The notes under the pieces: model-generated | What the model saw: only the letters and a program-made list of their open reading frames with translations | Databases searched by the model: none | What the model was told of the DNA's origin: nothing | Part shown: positions 1 to 12,312 of the stretch, piece after piece | Layout of the letters: each line of letters opens with the position of its first letter | Position numbering within the stretch: position 1 is the first letter of the stretch | From: Ochromonas danica | Taxonomy: Eukaryota > Sar > Chrysophyceae > Chromulinales > Chromulinaceae | Direction of reading: 5' to 3' | Assembly (NCBI GenBank): GCA_015146655.1 | Contig: VKHL01000065.1 | Span: forward strand, 1 to 64,000 | DNA length: 64,000 nucleotides | Program-made: the position numbers and the translations under genes

Positions 1-810
1 AAGTTAAGCGTGCTCAGGCGAGGCCAGTAGTACGGTGGGTGACCACGTGCGAAGCCCTCGTGACGATCGTTTTTGTTGTTTTTGATGTCATTACTATTTT
101 TGCTTTTAGCAACTTGTTCCTGCATTATCTTTGTATTCTGGTCTCTCTCTTCAACTTCTTTTTTCTTCTGGAAGAGAGTGATGATGCTTTGTTCTTTAAA
201 GAATCACTGCTGTTCTATCATGCATGACCATCTCATAATGGAGTGATTTGAGTGATTGATTGATTGATTGGTGATTCACAGTCTGATAACATGATCTCTA
301 GACTGATAACATGATTGAATAGACTCAGCGTGCTTAGTGGCGGTAGAGGATCATCATTGGAGGCAGCGGATGTTCTTCCTCTTGGACAGTCAGTGGTCGA
401 TGTTTAGGCAATAGACAGGCTGGCTATCCACGGAGATACATGTAGTCTAGTATGGTATTCATTTGGATGGTAACGGCCAAGTTGTTAATGTCCACTAACT
501 ACTTGACCTTCACTGTCGAAGCTGCAAGGTTAGGAGTAAGCGATCTGATCTGTCAGTCTTCGACAACAGTGAAGTCATCGAGTCTAGGCAGTGTGTGGGA
601 GGCTTGTTGAAGTCCTAATAGGGTCCATGCTCACATCCTCCAAGTTGAGGTCTACATATGCAGACTATGCACTGTAGCAATGTACAGTAGACTGTCTCTC
701 CTAACGCTGCTACTGTAGTCTACATAACATGCTGTAGTGTAACAGCAGCAACAACAACACTGTACTCAAAGCTATATGCATGAATTACTCTATACAACAC
801 TACCCACTCC
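1..810. other. Intergenic, no gene seen
   Basis: No reading frame here resembles a protein. The stretch holds a short TGAT-type microsatellite near 253-270 and a direct repeat of about 15 bp (around ACTGATAACATGAT) at about 281-315. The right part is the 3' flank of the DnaJ gene. Confidence 0.5.
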
Positions 811-2023
811 TCAGCTGGAGAAGAAACCATTCCGCGATTTTCGATTTGCAGGGTAGCGGTCCTCCAGCTCATCACAGGAAGCCAAAGGCATCGCACTCGC
901 AGCCTCGCGAGCCTTCTCACCAGAAAACCTTGCTTGATACAAGCGATTGTTCTTAATTTGACGCTCATTGCGGCACTTCGCTGTCAGCCAGGCTTTGTAT
1001 TCGCGCTCGACTTCTTGCTCAACTCTGCGCAGTGCTTCGCTGTCTGGGCGATACAAAGAGTCGAATTGATTGGCCACAAAATAGGGAATCTTGGGCGATG
1101 AAGAGTACTTGGTGTTCTTGATCGTCTGATACGTGCCTTGGCGCTGCAGAGAGAAGGCGGGGGCCGAGTAGGTGTTGCTGTACGAGGAGAAGGACATAAA
1201 CAACAGAAGGATGACTGGCAGGAATTGTATGATCTGCTGGAACAAAGGAACTTGCTGGCGATTGGCTCTTCCCTCATGAGGAGCTTCTCGTCCGCCGCCA
1301 TGATGGAAAGTGTGGCGTCTGAACCCTCCGGGGCCGAAGGAAGCGGCAAAGCCAGGCTGTGCGCCAAAGGATTGGAAGAACATTCGATAGATCTCCTCAG
1401 GGTCAACCTGGTGCATGTGAGCCATGGGATTGCCTCCTCCTCCTCCTCCACCAGCATAGGGCTGGTCGCCGTCAGTGCCGGTCTGGTCGTAAATTTCTCT
1501 CTTGGCGGGGTCAGACAAACAGGTAAAGGCCGCGCTGATCGCCTTGAACGCGGCCTCAGCACTGGGCGCGCTATTCTTGTCGGGGTGGTATTTGAGCGCC
1601 AGCTTCTTGTAAGCTCGCTTGATCTCGTCGTCTGAGGCATCTTTGCCCACGCCCAGCACCTCGTAGTGAGACTTCTTGGCCGACGACAGGATCTTACGAC
1701 TACCCTCCTCCTGCTGCGGATTAAAAGAGCGGCTGCTGCTTCCTTCCGCCGCGACAGGTCTGCTGGAGGAGGAGGAGGAGGGCGGCGCGGACTTGCTGGA
1801 CGAGGTGCCACTGCCCTCCCCGCCAGCCGCCAGCGCCGCGACCTTTTCTTTCAGCGCCTTCACCCCTGAGAAGGTCCAAGCAAGTTGTCAGAGCAGAGAG
1901 AGAGAGAGGGGGGAGGAGGGGGGAGGGTACCTGGCAGAGCGAAGAGTCGCAGAGACTTCTCGAAGAAGCGCTCCGCCTTGGCGAACTCTCCGCGCCGCAT
2001 GCAATCCTGTGAGACCAGCAGAG

Positions 2024-2057
<34 letters not shown>

Positions 2058-2219
2058 AGAGGGAAGAGACAGCCGCACCTTGCCCAGGTCGCGACACTTC
2101 TCGGCTTCTTCTCTGTTGGCGATATTCCCCGACGACTACAACACACACACACACACAGTCAGTCAGTTGGCAGCACCTCCTTGAGAGACAAGGGACAGCG
2201 AAAATAGACTTACATCCAT
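811..2219 (-). CDS. DNAJB12/14-like J-domain membrane chaperone (DUF1977)
   Basis: Membrane-bound Hsp40 co-chaperone. Family members sit in the ER membrane and recruit Hsp70 for membrane-protein quality control. Model: exons 2214-2219, 2079-2135, 1931-2006 and 811-1865 on the minus strand, about 397 residues. The N-terminal part (REEAEKC, then [14 protein letters not shown]) matches the helical start of DNAJB12. The J domain ([13 protein letters not shown] with HPD in KYHPDKN) lies at about residues 110-175. A Gly-rich stretch follows, then one hydrophobic segment ([12 protein letters not shown]) and the C-terminal DUF1977 region (IPYFVANQF, then VEREY). The order is as in the animal protein. 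The first coding exon is only 6 bases (Met-Asp) before a GTAAGT donor. The adjacent introns carry (GA)n and (GT)n repeats. The start choice rests on matching the family N-terminus. Confidence 0.88.
2022..2056. repeat. GAGTGA microsatellite in intron
   Basis: A short run of GAGTGA/GTGAGA units lies inside the intron between coding exons 2 and 3 of the DnaJ gene. On the coding strand it forms a long CT-rich tract just before the acceptor. Confidence 0.8.
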
Positions 2220-2637
2220 TTGAACACAATGAAGACGAAAGCTGCGGATGGTCAGACAGAGGCACAGGACGTGGTGGAGGAGGAGGAGGAGGTTAGAGGA
2301 GGAAGTCAGAGGAGAAGAGAAGAAAAAGAAAATACCTCCAGAAATAGCAGTCAAGCGAAAATTGGAGAAGAGAGGATAGGCTCAGAGGAGGATCCACCAG
2401 CCAATTAATCCCTCACAGCAAGGCGAAGAAGAAGAAGAAGAAGTCGACCTGACTGACCCTTGGCAGCCTGGGACTTGACCGCTCCCCACTCAGAGACAAG
2501 AAGACAGCTGCCGGGGGAACAAAAACGCGTTTTGTCTGGAAAAACGGCTTGGAGGAAAACCTTGGAAATTCTCACTTTCCCATGAGAAGGTTGTCAATTG
2601 CAATTGCACGTGCTTATCAGCAGCAGCACTGTAGCAC
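2220..2637. promoter_or_regulatory. Shared upstream region of DnaJ and HAD genes
   Basis: About 418 bases between two divergent start codons. It contains GGA and GAA microsatellites (about 2274-2292 and 2427-2441). The palindrome AAACGCGTTTTGTCTGG lies at about 2523-2539, roughly 100 bases before the HAD start. The same word recurs upstream of other genes in the window. Confidence 0.5.
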
Positions 2638-3889
2638 ATGGAATTGTCATTGGGAGCGATGAGAATGGAAGCCAAAAGACATTGCCTTGCGATCTCTTTC
2701 TTTGTGCTCTGCTGCCTCCTGCTGTGTGATGCTTTGCAAGTGCGGAGGTGCCACAGAGCCTTTCCTCCGTCGCAAACAGTCTTGCGCTGCATCGGTCGAG
2801 AGCTGACGGCCATTCCCCCGCCAGATGCCGAGGCCGACGGACTCGACGCCTACTGGAAGACCAAGGTCAACCCTGACATCGCTTTCGTGGAGACGGGTCG
2901 ATTTTCTGTGCGGCCCACGCTCATCACCTTCGACGCCTCATCGCTCATCGCGCCGTCGCAGTCGCTGGGGCGGTCCCTCAGAGAAGCGCTCAACGAGGCT
3001 TGCGGATGGAATGTGCGGCTCCCACGGCCCAAACTCTTCGCGATTTCCTTCAAGAAGGCTCTGGCAGAGATGTGAGTGAGCTGACCGACCTCTCTGGCCT
3101 CTGCTGACCCTTCTCGACTGACTCTAACTCGTCCCTCACAGGATCGCTGCCCATCCCTGCTACGGAGTGCGCGAAGGAATGAAGGTGGAAGACTGGTGGA
3201 AGCAGGTCTTCGAGAGGACCTACTTGGAGACGCGAGACATGACCTTGGACCCCGAAGAGATCGCCGAGGTCTTGCCCGCCGCCTTCGAGCTGCTCTATGG
3301 CAAACTCTTCGGCTCCGCTGAGGGATTCGACGTGAAGGAGAATGTCGTCTACACGCTCTCTAAGCTTCGTGATTGGCGCGACCAAGGAGCGGGTCCTCGT
3401 CTTGGCGTCCTCAGCCATTGGGACAGTCGCCTCGTCGATCTGCTGCGAGAGCTCGACTTGCTGTCCTTCTTCGACTTCGTCCTCACGGCTGATGAAGGCT
3501 TGGCAAAGCCTGAGCGCAACATCTTCGATGAAGCTCTCAAGCGTGTTCAACAGCCTCCCGAGGCCGCTGCGACTTCCTTCCATATAGGAGACAGCCTGGA
3601 GGAGGACGTGTTCGGCGCCGTGGACGCTGGCTGGCATGCCTTGCACTTCAAGGAGAATTTCGCAGATGACTTCCCAGATTGGGATGAGATTGAAACACCC
3701 GAGCAAGCTGAAGAAGGCGCTAAGAAGCGCGCAGTTCATCTAAACTGGGGCCGCAGGCAGATCTCCACGGGGAGAGAGTGGACGGCGCTGTGGGGCCTCG
3801 ACGAGGCGCTTGGCCTCTTCGGCTTCCCCGCCGATCCAGACAAAACATTCAAAACAACCGTCCTCCGAGGTATCCTTGAAGATGAATGA
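2638..3889 (+). CDS. HAD-superfamily hydrolase, HDHD3-like
   Basis: Model: exons 2638-3071 and 3142-3889 (70-bp intron), 393 residues. The N-terminus has a hydrophobic signal-like segment (residues ~17-33, FFVLCCLLLCDAL) followed by a basic stretch, which fits the secretory or bipartite plastid route. The Rossmann core follows HDHD3 order: motif I LITFDASS (~97-104), a helical cap including MKVEDWW, motif II LSHWDSRL, motif III Lys in LAKPERNIFDEAL, and motif IV HIGDSLEEDVFGA. The usual second Asp of motif I (DxD) is Ser here. HDHD3 itself also lacks that Asp, so activity as an ordinary phosphatase is doubtful. About 65 extra residues follow the core. An in-frame ATG at 2662 is an alternative start. 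Confidence 0.8.
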
Positions 3890-4997
3890 AGAATAGCTTT
3901 GTATATAGACTACAGACAGACAGACAGGCAAGAGACAAGAGCTGTCTTTGGAGTGGTAAATTAAATGAAGAAAGACATGCTGCAGACAGAGAGAAAGACA
4001 GACAGACCACTGGGCAGCAGTAGATTCTTCAGTGAAGACCAACACGTTGTTCACTGCCAATGGGGAAGAGCCCAACGCTCTAACGTTAGTTGCCTCAGTG
4101 AGGGCATTGGGTAAGGCTTCGAAGATTGCTGCACACGATAAGAGCAGCAAGAAGGAGAAGATGGTGGTGCTCACTGTGTTTGTGTCCACTGTCTTGAGAT
4201 CAGGTCACGAGCAGAAGCGACGAGGCAGTCAGCCAGCCAATAATGACGGACACTACAGGTTCTGACCTTGTGACGTCAGTGAAGGATCCTCCGCCTGGCC
4301 CTTCTCAATCAAGGCCATGATAGATGGAGAGAGAGAGCAATCTAGAGAGTGAAGGGACTCACAGAAAGTCAGAAGGAAGTGTCTTGACTTCACTCAGACA
4401 ACACTTCTCACTGTTACTGCACATCACATGTCGCACTGAAGGCATACCAGAGGGCGAAGACTGCCTGGGCCAGCAAGTGAGGCAGCGGTGATGATTGCCA
4501 GGTTATTGACCTTTGGCGAACTAACTAACTCCTGCGTAGGTAGTGCAGCTCCTGGAGCTGTGGGGTGGAGGGGTGATAGTCACTGCCTGTCTTGGCTATG
4601 GCAGTGTTTGGCTTAGCAGCTAGAGAGACCAACGTGACATGCGAGTTGGGTGGAAGGAGAAGGAATGCGAAGATGAAGAAGGAAGAAGATCTTCTCTAGT
4701 CTAGATCTCGTCATCATCCAAACCTTGTTGACTTCATCAACCAGACAGCCAGATAGCCAGATAGCCAGAATGCTGACTGTGTGTAGACAGCAGATCTAGC
4801 TAGTCTATTAGATCTAGAGATGGATGGTTAAGCCAAGAACAGCACCAACACACACATTCCCAAGTCGTGTCATTTCGTTCCTTTTAAGATTTCAAGAAGC
4901 TGTGGAGAAGGTTAAGGTGATACAGTCACTAAGTTACGATATCATCTTCTGACGAGTGAAGAGAAAAGAAGATTCAGCTCTGCCAAGCTCCTCATCT
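3890..4997. other. Intergenic, no gene seen
   Basis: About 1.1 kb between the 3' ends of the HAD gene (+) and the clathrin gene (-). It has (GACA)n near 3911-3935 and an AGATAGCC double repeat near 4750-4769. Several CTAGATCT-type words occur between 4690 and 4820. The open frames on either strand look random, and no RNA gene was recognised. Confidence 0.5.
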
Positions 4998-7900
4998 CTA
5001 ATAGTATCCGCCGCCACCATATCCACCTCCATAGGCAGGAGGAACACCACCATACCCGCCGTAAGCTGGGGGCTGTGCATAAGGATCAGGAATTCCACCT
5101 GCCGCGCCAGCATAAGGCTGCACAGCTCCTGCATATCCGCCACCGAAGGAAGGAGTGTTCTCGATCATCAGCATTCCAGGGTTGAGCATTCCGAAGCCAA
5201 GAGCAGCAGGTTCCACCGCTGGAGCCGAGTTCTCTTCCTTAGGAGGAGCTGTGCGTGTCTCCAAAGCATGAAGGCGCTCATGAAGATGTCGTACGTATTG
5301 AATGCTAAAATCGGGCAGACACAAACAAATCAGCAAAATGAAGAAGGAAAAGGGAAAATAGCACGTACATGAAAGGCATAGAGAAGTCAGTGTAACCATG
5401 TCTCCAAGCCAACTCCAAGACCACATCAGGCTTGATCAGATCATAACAACTATAGAGGGTAGCAGCAAAGGAGCCCTTGTCGTGCACTGACACAAAGAAT
5501 CGCAAGAGATCCTCTGCAATATCTTGGTCTCCAGATTCAGCTGCGGTATCGATAGCATCCTTGAACATGTGGTCATCCTTACTCAAGGCGACACTCTGTG
5601 TCCAGCGCTTGTTGCGCTTGTACAGATAGGCAGCAATACGACGGAACTCTAAGAGCTCGTGGCGTTCAATCTTCTGTGCCAGCAGAATTTGATCGAAATT
5701 GTCAAAGTCGTCGACGGAATGACGTAAGCTCTCATAATCCTCCTCAGAAATATACAGCTCATTGATAGCTTCATTCACCACAGACAGATTTTCCTTCTGA
5801 ACACTCTTCAAATACTCCAAAGACAACAAGAGGGCATCATACTTGCGGAGCAAGTGGACTGCACGGGCATGATCGAGGTGGGGAGTGAGCACTTGCAGGA
5901 GACGGACAAGCTGCATGGGGTGGTTGCTGATGTAGAAAGTAATGGCACGGTATTGCACCTCAGGATTACGCACTTTCTGCACGCAGTCCAAGAAAAGCTC
6001 GTGATGGAAGGCAACGCCATGATCGATCATTGTTCTAACAGCAGAATCGTGTTGTCCATCTTCCTTGTAGAGATAGACAGCCTCATTCCACAACAAGGCC
6101 TTCTCGCATGCACGCAACATCTTGGTGACATTCATACGAGAATGGAAGATCTTGAGATGCTCCATCAGCTTCTCTGGGAGATACTTTGAGTACAAAACAC
6201 CTAACTCAGTGAAGATACCACTGTGAGCATGATCCAGACCAAGACCTTGTTCCATCAACTGAATCAGTTCAGTGGAGCGACCAGCACGCTCATAGTGTCC
6301 AATGAGCTCTTCCAGATGATCTGGGTGAACGATAATATGAAGACCACAAATGTTAGCCAGACGGAACTCTTCGGCCTTCAAACAAGCCAAGCAAACCTCC
6401 TTCCATGTGGGTACACTGTTAGCCTTGGTGGCAGCATCAACAGCCTCTCGGTACTGAGCGAGCTGAATATAACACAAGGCAAGCTTGGCATTGTTGTTGA
6501 TGTTCAAGAAGAGAATCTTGGCAGCCTCATACAACTTCTCATCGTAACAACGCTCGCCAATGATATCGATCTTAGCCACATTAGGCACAGAAACCACTTC
6601 CTCAAGCTCAGCCAATTTGTTGGTGCGGGCAAGAGCATAGATAAGCTGAGTATCAATGACAGACTCCTTGATGGTCTTGCGAGCCATCTTCAAATAGTTA
6701 ACCAAATCTTCGTAGTTCTCCACACTCTCGGCGGTCTGAATAACATTGACATAGTCAGTAGCATCCTTGGCCTTGATGTAGGAGTTGATGGCCTCCGTGA
6801 CAAGCATGGCATTCAATTGAGCCTTGGCAAGCTTGCTCCAAACTGCAGCGTTGTTAACACGCTCGGCGAATTCTTTGGCGCGATCCAAGTCGCGGATCTT
6901 GTCAACAAGAACTTCCACAGCACTAACTTGATAGCCAGTCTGTTCCTCCCCAGTTGTCTTCTTAGCAAACTTGACGTAAATAGTCAGGGCTTCTTCGTAC
7001 AGAGCGTTGGCTTCAGAAGCAGCAATCTTGGCGATCTCTGGTCCATCAAAGTTATCCAAACGATTGATGTACTCCATCACCTTCTCCCTCGAAGCACGAA
7101 TGGCCGTGAGGATAAGAAGATTCTGCAAGTTGCGGTTGTTGCTGAATTCACTGCCCTGCAAGACAATTCTCTCCAATAACTCGATCAACTCTTCAGGCAT
7201 GTCGCATTGCATGAACGCTTTGACAGTGGTGGAGACTTCATCAGGATTTTTCGCTTCTGGCAAGGCAGTCTGCACGACTTGATCAAGCAAATAACGTCTA
7301 GAAGGAGGCTCGGGATCTCCTTCGTTGAGACCTTCAGGACGCAGCACGCGCCTCCACAATTCAATGTCTTGTCGTTCCACTAAATAACGAGCAAGATCCT
7401 TGAACAAGCCGTTATCTTGGCAAACACGGATCAACGAGTCGTCGCATTCTCCACGTGCATGCTTATAGGCAACGAAAGCAAGATGAGGATCAAGCTTCTC
7501 ACAAAAAGCACCAATAACAGTGGGATCGTAGAATTGGTTATTCTGTAAGAACTGCAAAGGATCACGATTGAGAGTAATGTAGATCTTTCCAATCGCATTG
7601 TGGGTAGCAGTCTCAGTGTTGCCTTGGGCAATGCGAGCTTCCAACCAAGGCTGCAACAGGCGAAGACGATTGCGACGCTCAACCTATTTGGCAAAACAGA
7701 ACAACAACCACAAATTAGAACAGACAACACAAGCAAAATAATGTAAGCAAAGGAAGAAGAGGCTCAGCAGATCACACAAATTCTCTTTCATGCCAGCTGT
7801 CACACATCGAAATGAATGGCCGCAGAGCAATCAGTTTTCAGCAACGATCGCCATCACTGCCTCTTTAACACTGTTACCCAAGACATACCTGCTCGACAAG

Positions 7901-10637
7901 CTCAGCAGCGGGGCACATTTGTCCAACAGCATTGAGCAAGTTGCGCACAAACTCCTCACTGCATTCCAAATCTAACAGCTTGCCCACAACCTGGGGCGTC
8001 TTCTGAGGAGAAACTTTCTGCACATACACCTCAATGTACTTCTGCAAATTGTTGTTGTATAAATATGCAGTCAACTCTTCAACGAAATCGAAGCGATCAC
8101 ACACGTGAATCAGAGGGCGGGGATCAGGAAGCTTAGCCTCCATCAAGAACTTCTTTACTTCCTCAGGATCATAGACAGTGCTATCTCTGCACACGCGCTC
8201 AACTTCCTTGAACTGTTGCATGCGAGCCGCTGCTTCAATATATTTGAAATGGACCGCAGAGGAGTGAGAGAAGTTGACAATAGCACCCAAATAGAAGAAG
8301 AGACCCTCAAATGACTTGAAGTCTTCGAATAACTTAATCAAATTCTCAGGACCAAGAGGCTCAGAGTACTTGGTTGCCACTTGGACAACAATATTCAAGT
8401 TCTGGCGAATGTTACGAGCCAAAAGATCCTTCAAAATCTCCAAAGTTCCTTCCTTGCTGATGGATCCAAAGAAAGAGACCAAATACTCTGGATTCAAAGC
8501 AGCACTGCAATTTTGCAGAACACGCTTGATGTCAGCGATGTCAGTATAGTGCTCTAAGGCACGCTGGAAAAGACCATACTGCTCGCAGAGACGTCCAATG
8601 TAAGCGCGATCATAGTGGGTGAACATCTCGTTTCCAAGGATGGCATCAGCAACTTGAGGCATACCACCCAAGAAGTTAATCTCCAGAAGCTTAGTCTGTA
8701 AGAAGCCTTCCTCCTTACGATTTCCTTTGAGAGCTTCCAGCAAGAAAGCAGTAGCTTCACGAAGGAGATTAACGGACATGAAGATCTCTAACACAGTGTT
8801 TGCATCAATCAGCTGCACACCACCTTCATTATTCACGAGCTTCTTGGCGAACTCGAGGGCGCCCTGGGGATTAGAGCGCACAAGTTGCTGCAGCATGAAA
8901 GAGTAATCAACATGATACTTGATGCGAGATGCATATGTGACAATCTGATCAAACTCTCCGCGTTGCATGTAGCAGTTAATGACCTTATCAGGAACGTTAG
9001 CTCGGAGATAGATTGTGAGAGCCAAGTTGACATCGACAGCCATAATCAAGTCGCCAAGCTCTTCGGACATCTCCAACTTATCCTCATTAATCCACTTCTC
9101 CAGAAGCTGACCGCGACCTTGTTGAATAACAGGCTTGGCCAACTCCACTGACTCCAAGTGATTCAGCTTGCCCTTCTCCAGCAGGACAGAGAAATATTGG
9201 AAAACAGGAGCAGGTTGGCCAGGCTGAGGAGGAATCTGCTGAAACTTAAGAATGGTGGCAGGAGTGCGCAAGAATCCTCGAGGAGAGTCAGCAGCAACTC
9301 TAGCAGCAGCCTGGACATCTCCAGTGGCAACAAGCTGATTAAACTGAGCCACATAAAGATCATCAGCACCAGAGAGATTCAGACGAGACGAAAGATCCAA
9401 CGCTAGCTGTTGATCTCTCAATTGACCGACAATGAAGGGCACCAAGTTGGCTTCATTGAGCCCAACATAGAGAACTTGGCCCTTGCGAGTGATGCCAAGA
9501 ATACCACCGGTGGCAGTGTGCTCGGTAGCCACAAATACTGTATCAGTAGTGATGCGTGCGCGATAGATTGCCTTTCCAGAAAAGATATCAAAAAGGAAGA
9601 GGAAGCCCATCTTAGAAATCATGTAGATGAGGCCATGCTTCTTCGATACATTCATGGTCACTGGGAAGTCATTGACAGCATCGGGAGCAACAGGGATATT
9701 CTGAGGAGCAACGCGAAACACTCCACCAGGAGCAGTCTTATCACGACCCACTTCCATGATGAAGAGTTTTGGGGGTTGATCGGGCTTCTTCTCCTCGAAG
9801 ACCAACACCTGGGCCAACTCTTCTCGACCAGGAACTTTCAACACAGTGAACGCTCCAGAGTGTCCAGTTAACATCTGAGAGACAGTCTTCTCAACCGAGT
9901 AGAGCTGCATGGTGCCATTGATAACACCAGGTGTGGCACCGGCGGAAATACCGCACAGCAAGCACCATTTTCCATCTCCAGACACTTGATAGTTGATGAT
10001 CTGAGTATTCTCCAACAAAGCGGCATTGCGATCGAAAACTTTCAGAGGAGCGGAATCACCCTCAATCGACCAGTGAAACACGGACTGGGCGGTGACGAGG
10101 GCGATGCTGTTGGGAGAGATCCACCGCCAGAACTGCACAGGCTCGGGCATGTTGTGGCTCTTCATCTTCGCTCTTAACTCCAAGTTGAAGATCTGTAAGA
10201 TTTGTCCAGCTAGAAGACACCATTCGATGGCGGGGCAGTGAGTCATTGTGAGTGAAGAACAGAAGACAGACAGACACAGGAAGGAAGGATTGCCCGCTCA
10301 CCTCTCAGCGCGATAACCTTCGAGACAGGATTCATAATGGCCGCCTCAGCTGACATCTTCTGTCTAGTGACGGTGTTTCCAGCAGAGAGATCGACGATGG
10401 CAATCTGCTGGAGAGCTGTCTCGCAGACTGTGATGAACTTATCCGACTCCAACGTGCAGGAGCCGAATTTAATATTGTCTGCTTGGACAGATAAAGGAGG
10501 ATTGGCAAGCTAGAGAATAAATCAGAAAGGAGAATTTAGTTTAGGGCGATCTAAATCCTGAGGAGAAATTAAATCAAGAAAAGATCTCTTCTTACATTCA
10601 GAACTTCATTAAAGGTGATGGGAATCTGCGCTGCCAT
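4998..10637 (-). CDS. CLTC: Clathrin heavy chain
   Basis: Triskelion-forming coat protein of clathrin vesicles at the plasma membrane and trans-Golgi. Model: exons 10596-10637, 10302-10509, 7889-10209, 5369-7683 and 4998-5304, 1730 residues, close to the usual ~1675. The start MAAQIPITFNEVLN is the family N-terminus. The beta-propeller follows (to about residue 330, with LQIFNLELRAKMKSH), then the linker and the CHC repeats of the leg. Near-family stretches include PWLEARIAQGNTETATHNA, DPHLAFVAYKHARGECD and DVVLELAWRHGY. The C-terminal tail after the trimerisation region is rich in Gly, Tyr and Pro and ends GGYGGGGYY. I do not see the animal Hsc70-binding QLMLT motif. All splice joints keep frame. 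Confidence 0.96.
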
Positions 10638-11070
10638 CTCACTTCGGGATTTTTAAAATAGGGTCAATGAAAGAAGATAGAGTGATAAGAATTCAAGCCA
10701 AAGACTTGAGGTGAATTTTAACGGAGCCAGTCAAGACGCAGTCGAGACCAGGACGGCAAGTCAAGAACTAACTCTCAGCAGAGCTCTCGCTTGTTGAAAG
10801 ATCGCACACAGCCAGAGAGAGCACTGAGTGAGTGAGTGAGTGAGTGAGTGAGCGGGCCTCAGAGAGGCTGCGGGGAAGTTAACGGGGAAGTTAACCTGCC
10901 ACACAGACACGACCGCCCAGGAATTTCCTGCCACCTCCAGCCAGCCAGCCCAGAAGACTAGTTCGCCAGATCTAGAGATTTTAGGTGGTCGCACCGCCTC
11001 ATCGCAGTGGACAAGGACATATTCAGGTACTGCCTGTAGACTAGACTATCTCGACTCCTCGTCGTCTCCA
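10638..11070. promoter_or_regulatory. Bidirectional upstream region, clathrin/COQ2
   Basis: About 430 bases separate the divergent start codons. A GTGA microsatellite lies at about 10825-10851. A doubled GGGGAAGTTAAC word occurs near 10871-10895. No open frame of note. Confidence 0.45.
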
Positions 11071-12132
11071 ATGATACAGTTGGTAGTATCGAGAAGATTG
11101 CTAACACGGAGGGTTGGTGGGTACCAGAATGTCTTGAGTAGTGGGCGAGCACTTCCTTTCCTCAGCAACTATCGGGGGCTGAGCCAGCAGAGTGAACCAC
11201 CCGCCCCCTCCTCCACCCCAGCCTCTGCCTCTCTCTCGACCCAGTCATGGATTCGGCATTTCCCCAAGTCTATGCAGCCATACATGCGCCTGGCAAGGAT
11301 GGATAAGCCTATTGGGACTTGGCTTCTCTTCCTGCCCTGCTGCTGGAGCACAGCGCTGGCTGCCCTGCCTGGCACTCTGCCAGACCCTCTCCTGCTGCTC
11401 AAGTTCGCCACTGGGGCTTTCATCATGAGAGGAGCGGGTTGCACGATCAATGACCTCTGGGATAAAGACTTGGACAAGAAGGTCAGTCGAACACAGCAGC
11501 GTCCCCTGGCATCGGGCGAGATCTCCACCCGCCAGGCGTTAGCCTTCCTCAGCCTGCAGCTCTCCGCAGGGCTGGCCATCCTCACCACTTTCAACCTCAC
11601 CTCTATCGAGGCAGGATTCCTCTCCATGCCTCTTGTGGTCGTCTATCCTCTCATGAAGAGACTGACCTACTGGCCGCAGTTCGTGCTCGGCTTGACTTTC
11701 AATTGGGGCGTCTTCGTGGGCTGGACTGCCGTCACCGACTCTTTCTCTCTCTACCACCTCCTGCCTCTCTATACTGCTGGCGTTTTCTGGACGCTTGTCT
11801 ACGACAGCATCTATGCCTACCAGGATCGCATGGATGACTTGAAGACGGGCATCAAGTCTGTGCCCGTCTTGCTTGGCGATCGACCGCAATGGCCGCTCAC
11901 CGCCTTCTGCGGCGCAATGTATGGTGGCCTGCTGCTCACGGGTTTGCATTCAGATCTCTCTTGGCCTTACTATGTGGGCAGCTCGGCGGCCTCTTTGCAC
12001 TTGCTCTGGCAGATTTGGTCAGCAGACTTGACGCATTCTCCAGGACTTGACGCGCGCTTCCGTGCTAATGTATATACCGGCTCGCTGATCTTTGCGTCAA
12101 TAGCAGCAGGCAAGTATTTGCTGAGCGTCTAG
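11071..12132 (+). CDS. COQ2: 4-hydroxybenzoate polyprenyltransferase (ubiquinone synthesis)
   Basis: UbiA-family membrane prenyltransferase that attaches the polyprenyl chain to 4-hydroxybenzoate in mitochondrial ubiquinone synthesis. Single exon, 353 residues. Residues 1-55 are basic, Ser-rich and poor in acids, as in a mitochondrial presequence (RRLLTRRVGG). The family core begins YMRLARMDKPIGTWLLFLPC. First Asp-rich motif: GCTINDLWDKDLD followed by RPLASG. Second: YDSIYAYQDRMDDLKTGIKS. Both bind Mg-prenyl diphosphate. About 8-9 hydrophobic helices fit the fold. The ATG at 11071 is the first in frame and gives the expected presequence. Confidence 0.95.
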   Translation: MIQLVVSRRLLTRRVGGYQNVLSSGRALPFLSNYRGLSQQSEPPAPSSTPASASLSTQSWIRHFPKSMQPYMRLARMDKPIGTWLLFLPCCWSTALAALPGTLPDPLLLLKFATGAFIMRGAGCTINDLWDKDLDKKVSRTQQRPLASGEISTRQALAFLSLQLSAGLAILTTFNLTSIEAGFLSMPLVVVYPLMKRLTYWPQFVLGLTFNWGVFVGWTAVTDSFSLYHLLPLYTAGVFWTLVYDSIYAYQDRMDDLKTGIKSVPVLLGDRPQWPLTAFCGAMYGGLLLTGLHSDLSWPYYVGSSAASLHLLWQIWSADLTHSPGLDARFRANVYTGSLIFASIAAGKYLLSV

Positions 12133-12312
12133 CAGTGTAATAGAGAGGAGGATAGTCTGTGCGGTAAACTGGAGGAGCTAGTACAGCAACTACTGATAAG
12201 CCAATAATACATTATTAGGTACACACTGTACATGTCAAGCCCTCTTCCCCCTCCAGCCCACTATAGGACATCGCGGACTGCAAATCAACCAACATCACTT
12301 TCCCTCGCTTCA

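Noticed and set aside
39-227. 62-codon hydrophobic frame at the left edge
   Set aside because: T-rich sequence gives hydrophobic residues by chance; no promoter or splice context.
4032-4265. Short frames in the 3890-4997 gap, both strands
   Set aside because: No motifs, no splice partners, and microsatellite content.
6223-7179. 318-codon frame antisense to clathrin
   Set aside because: Shadow of the conserved clathrin reading frame; no family match.
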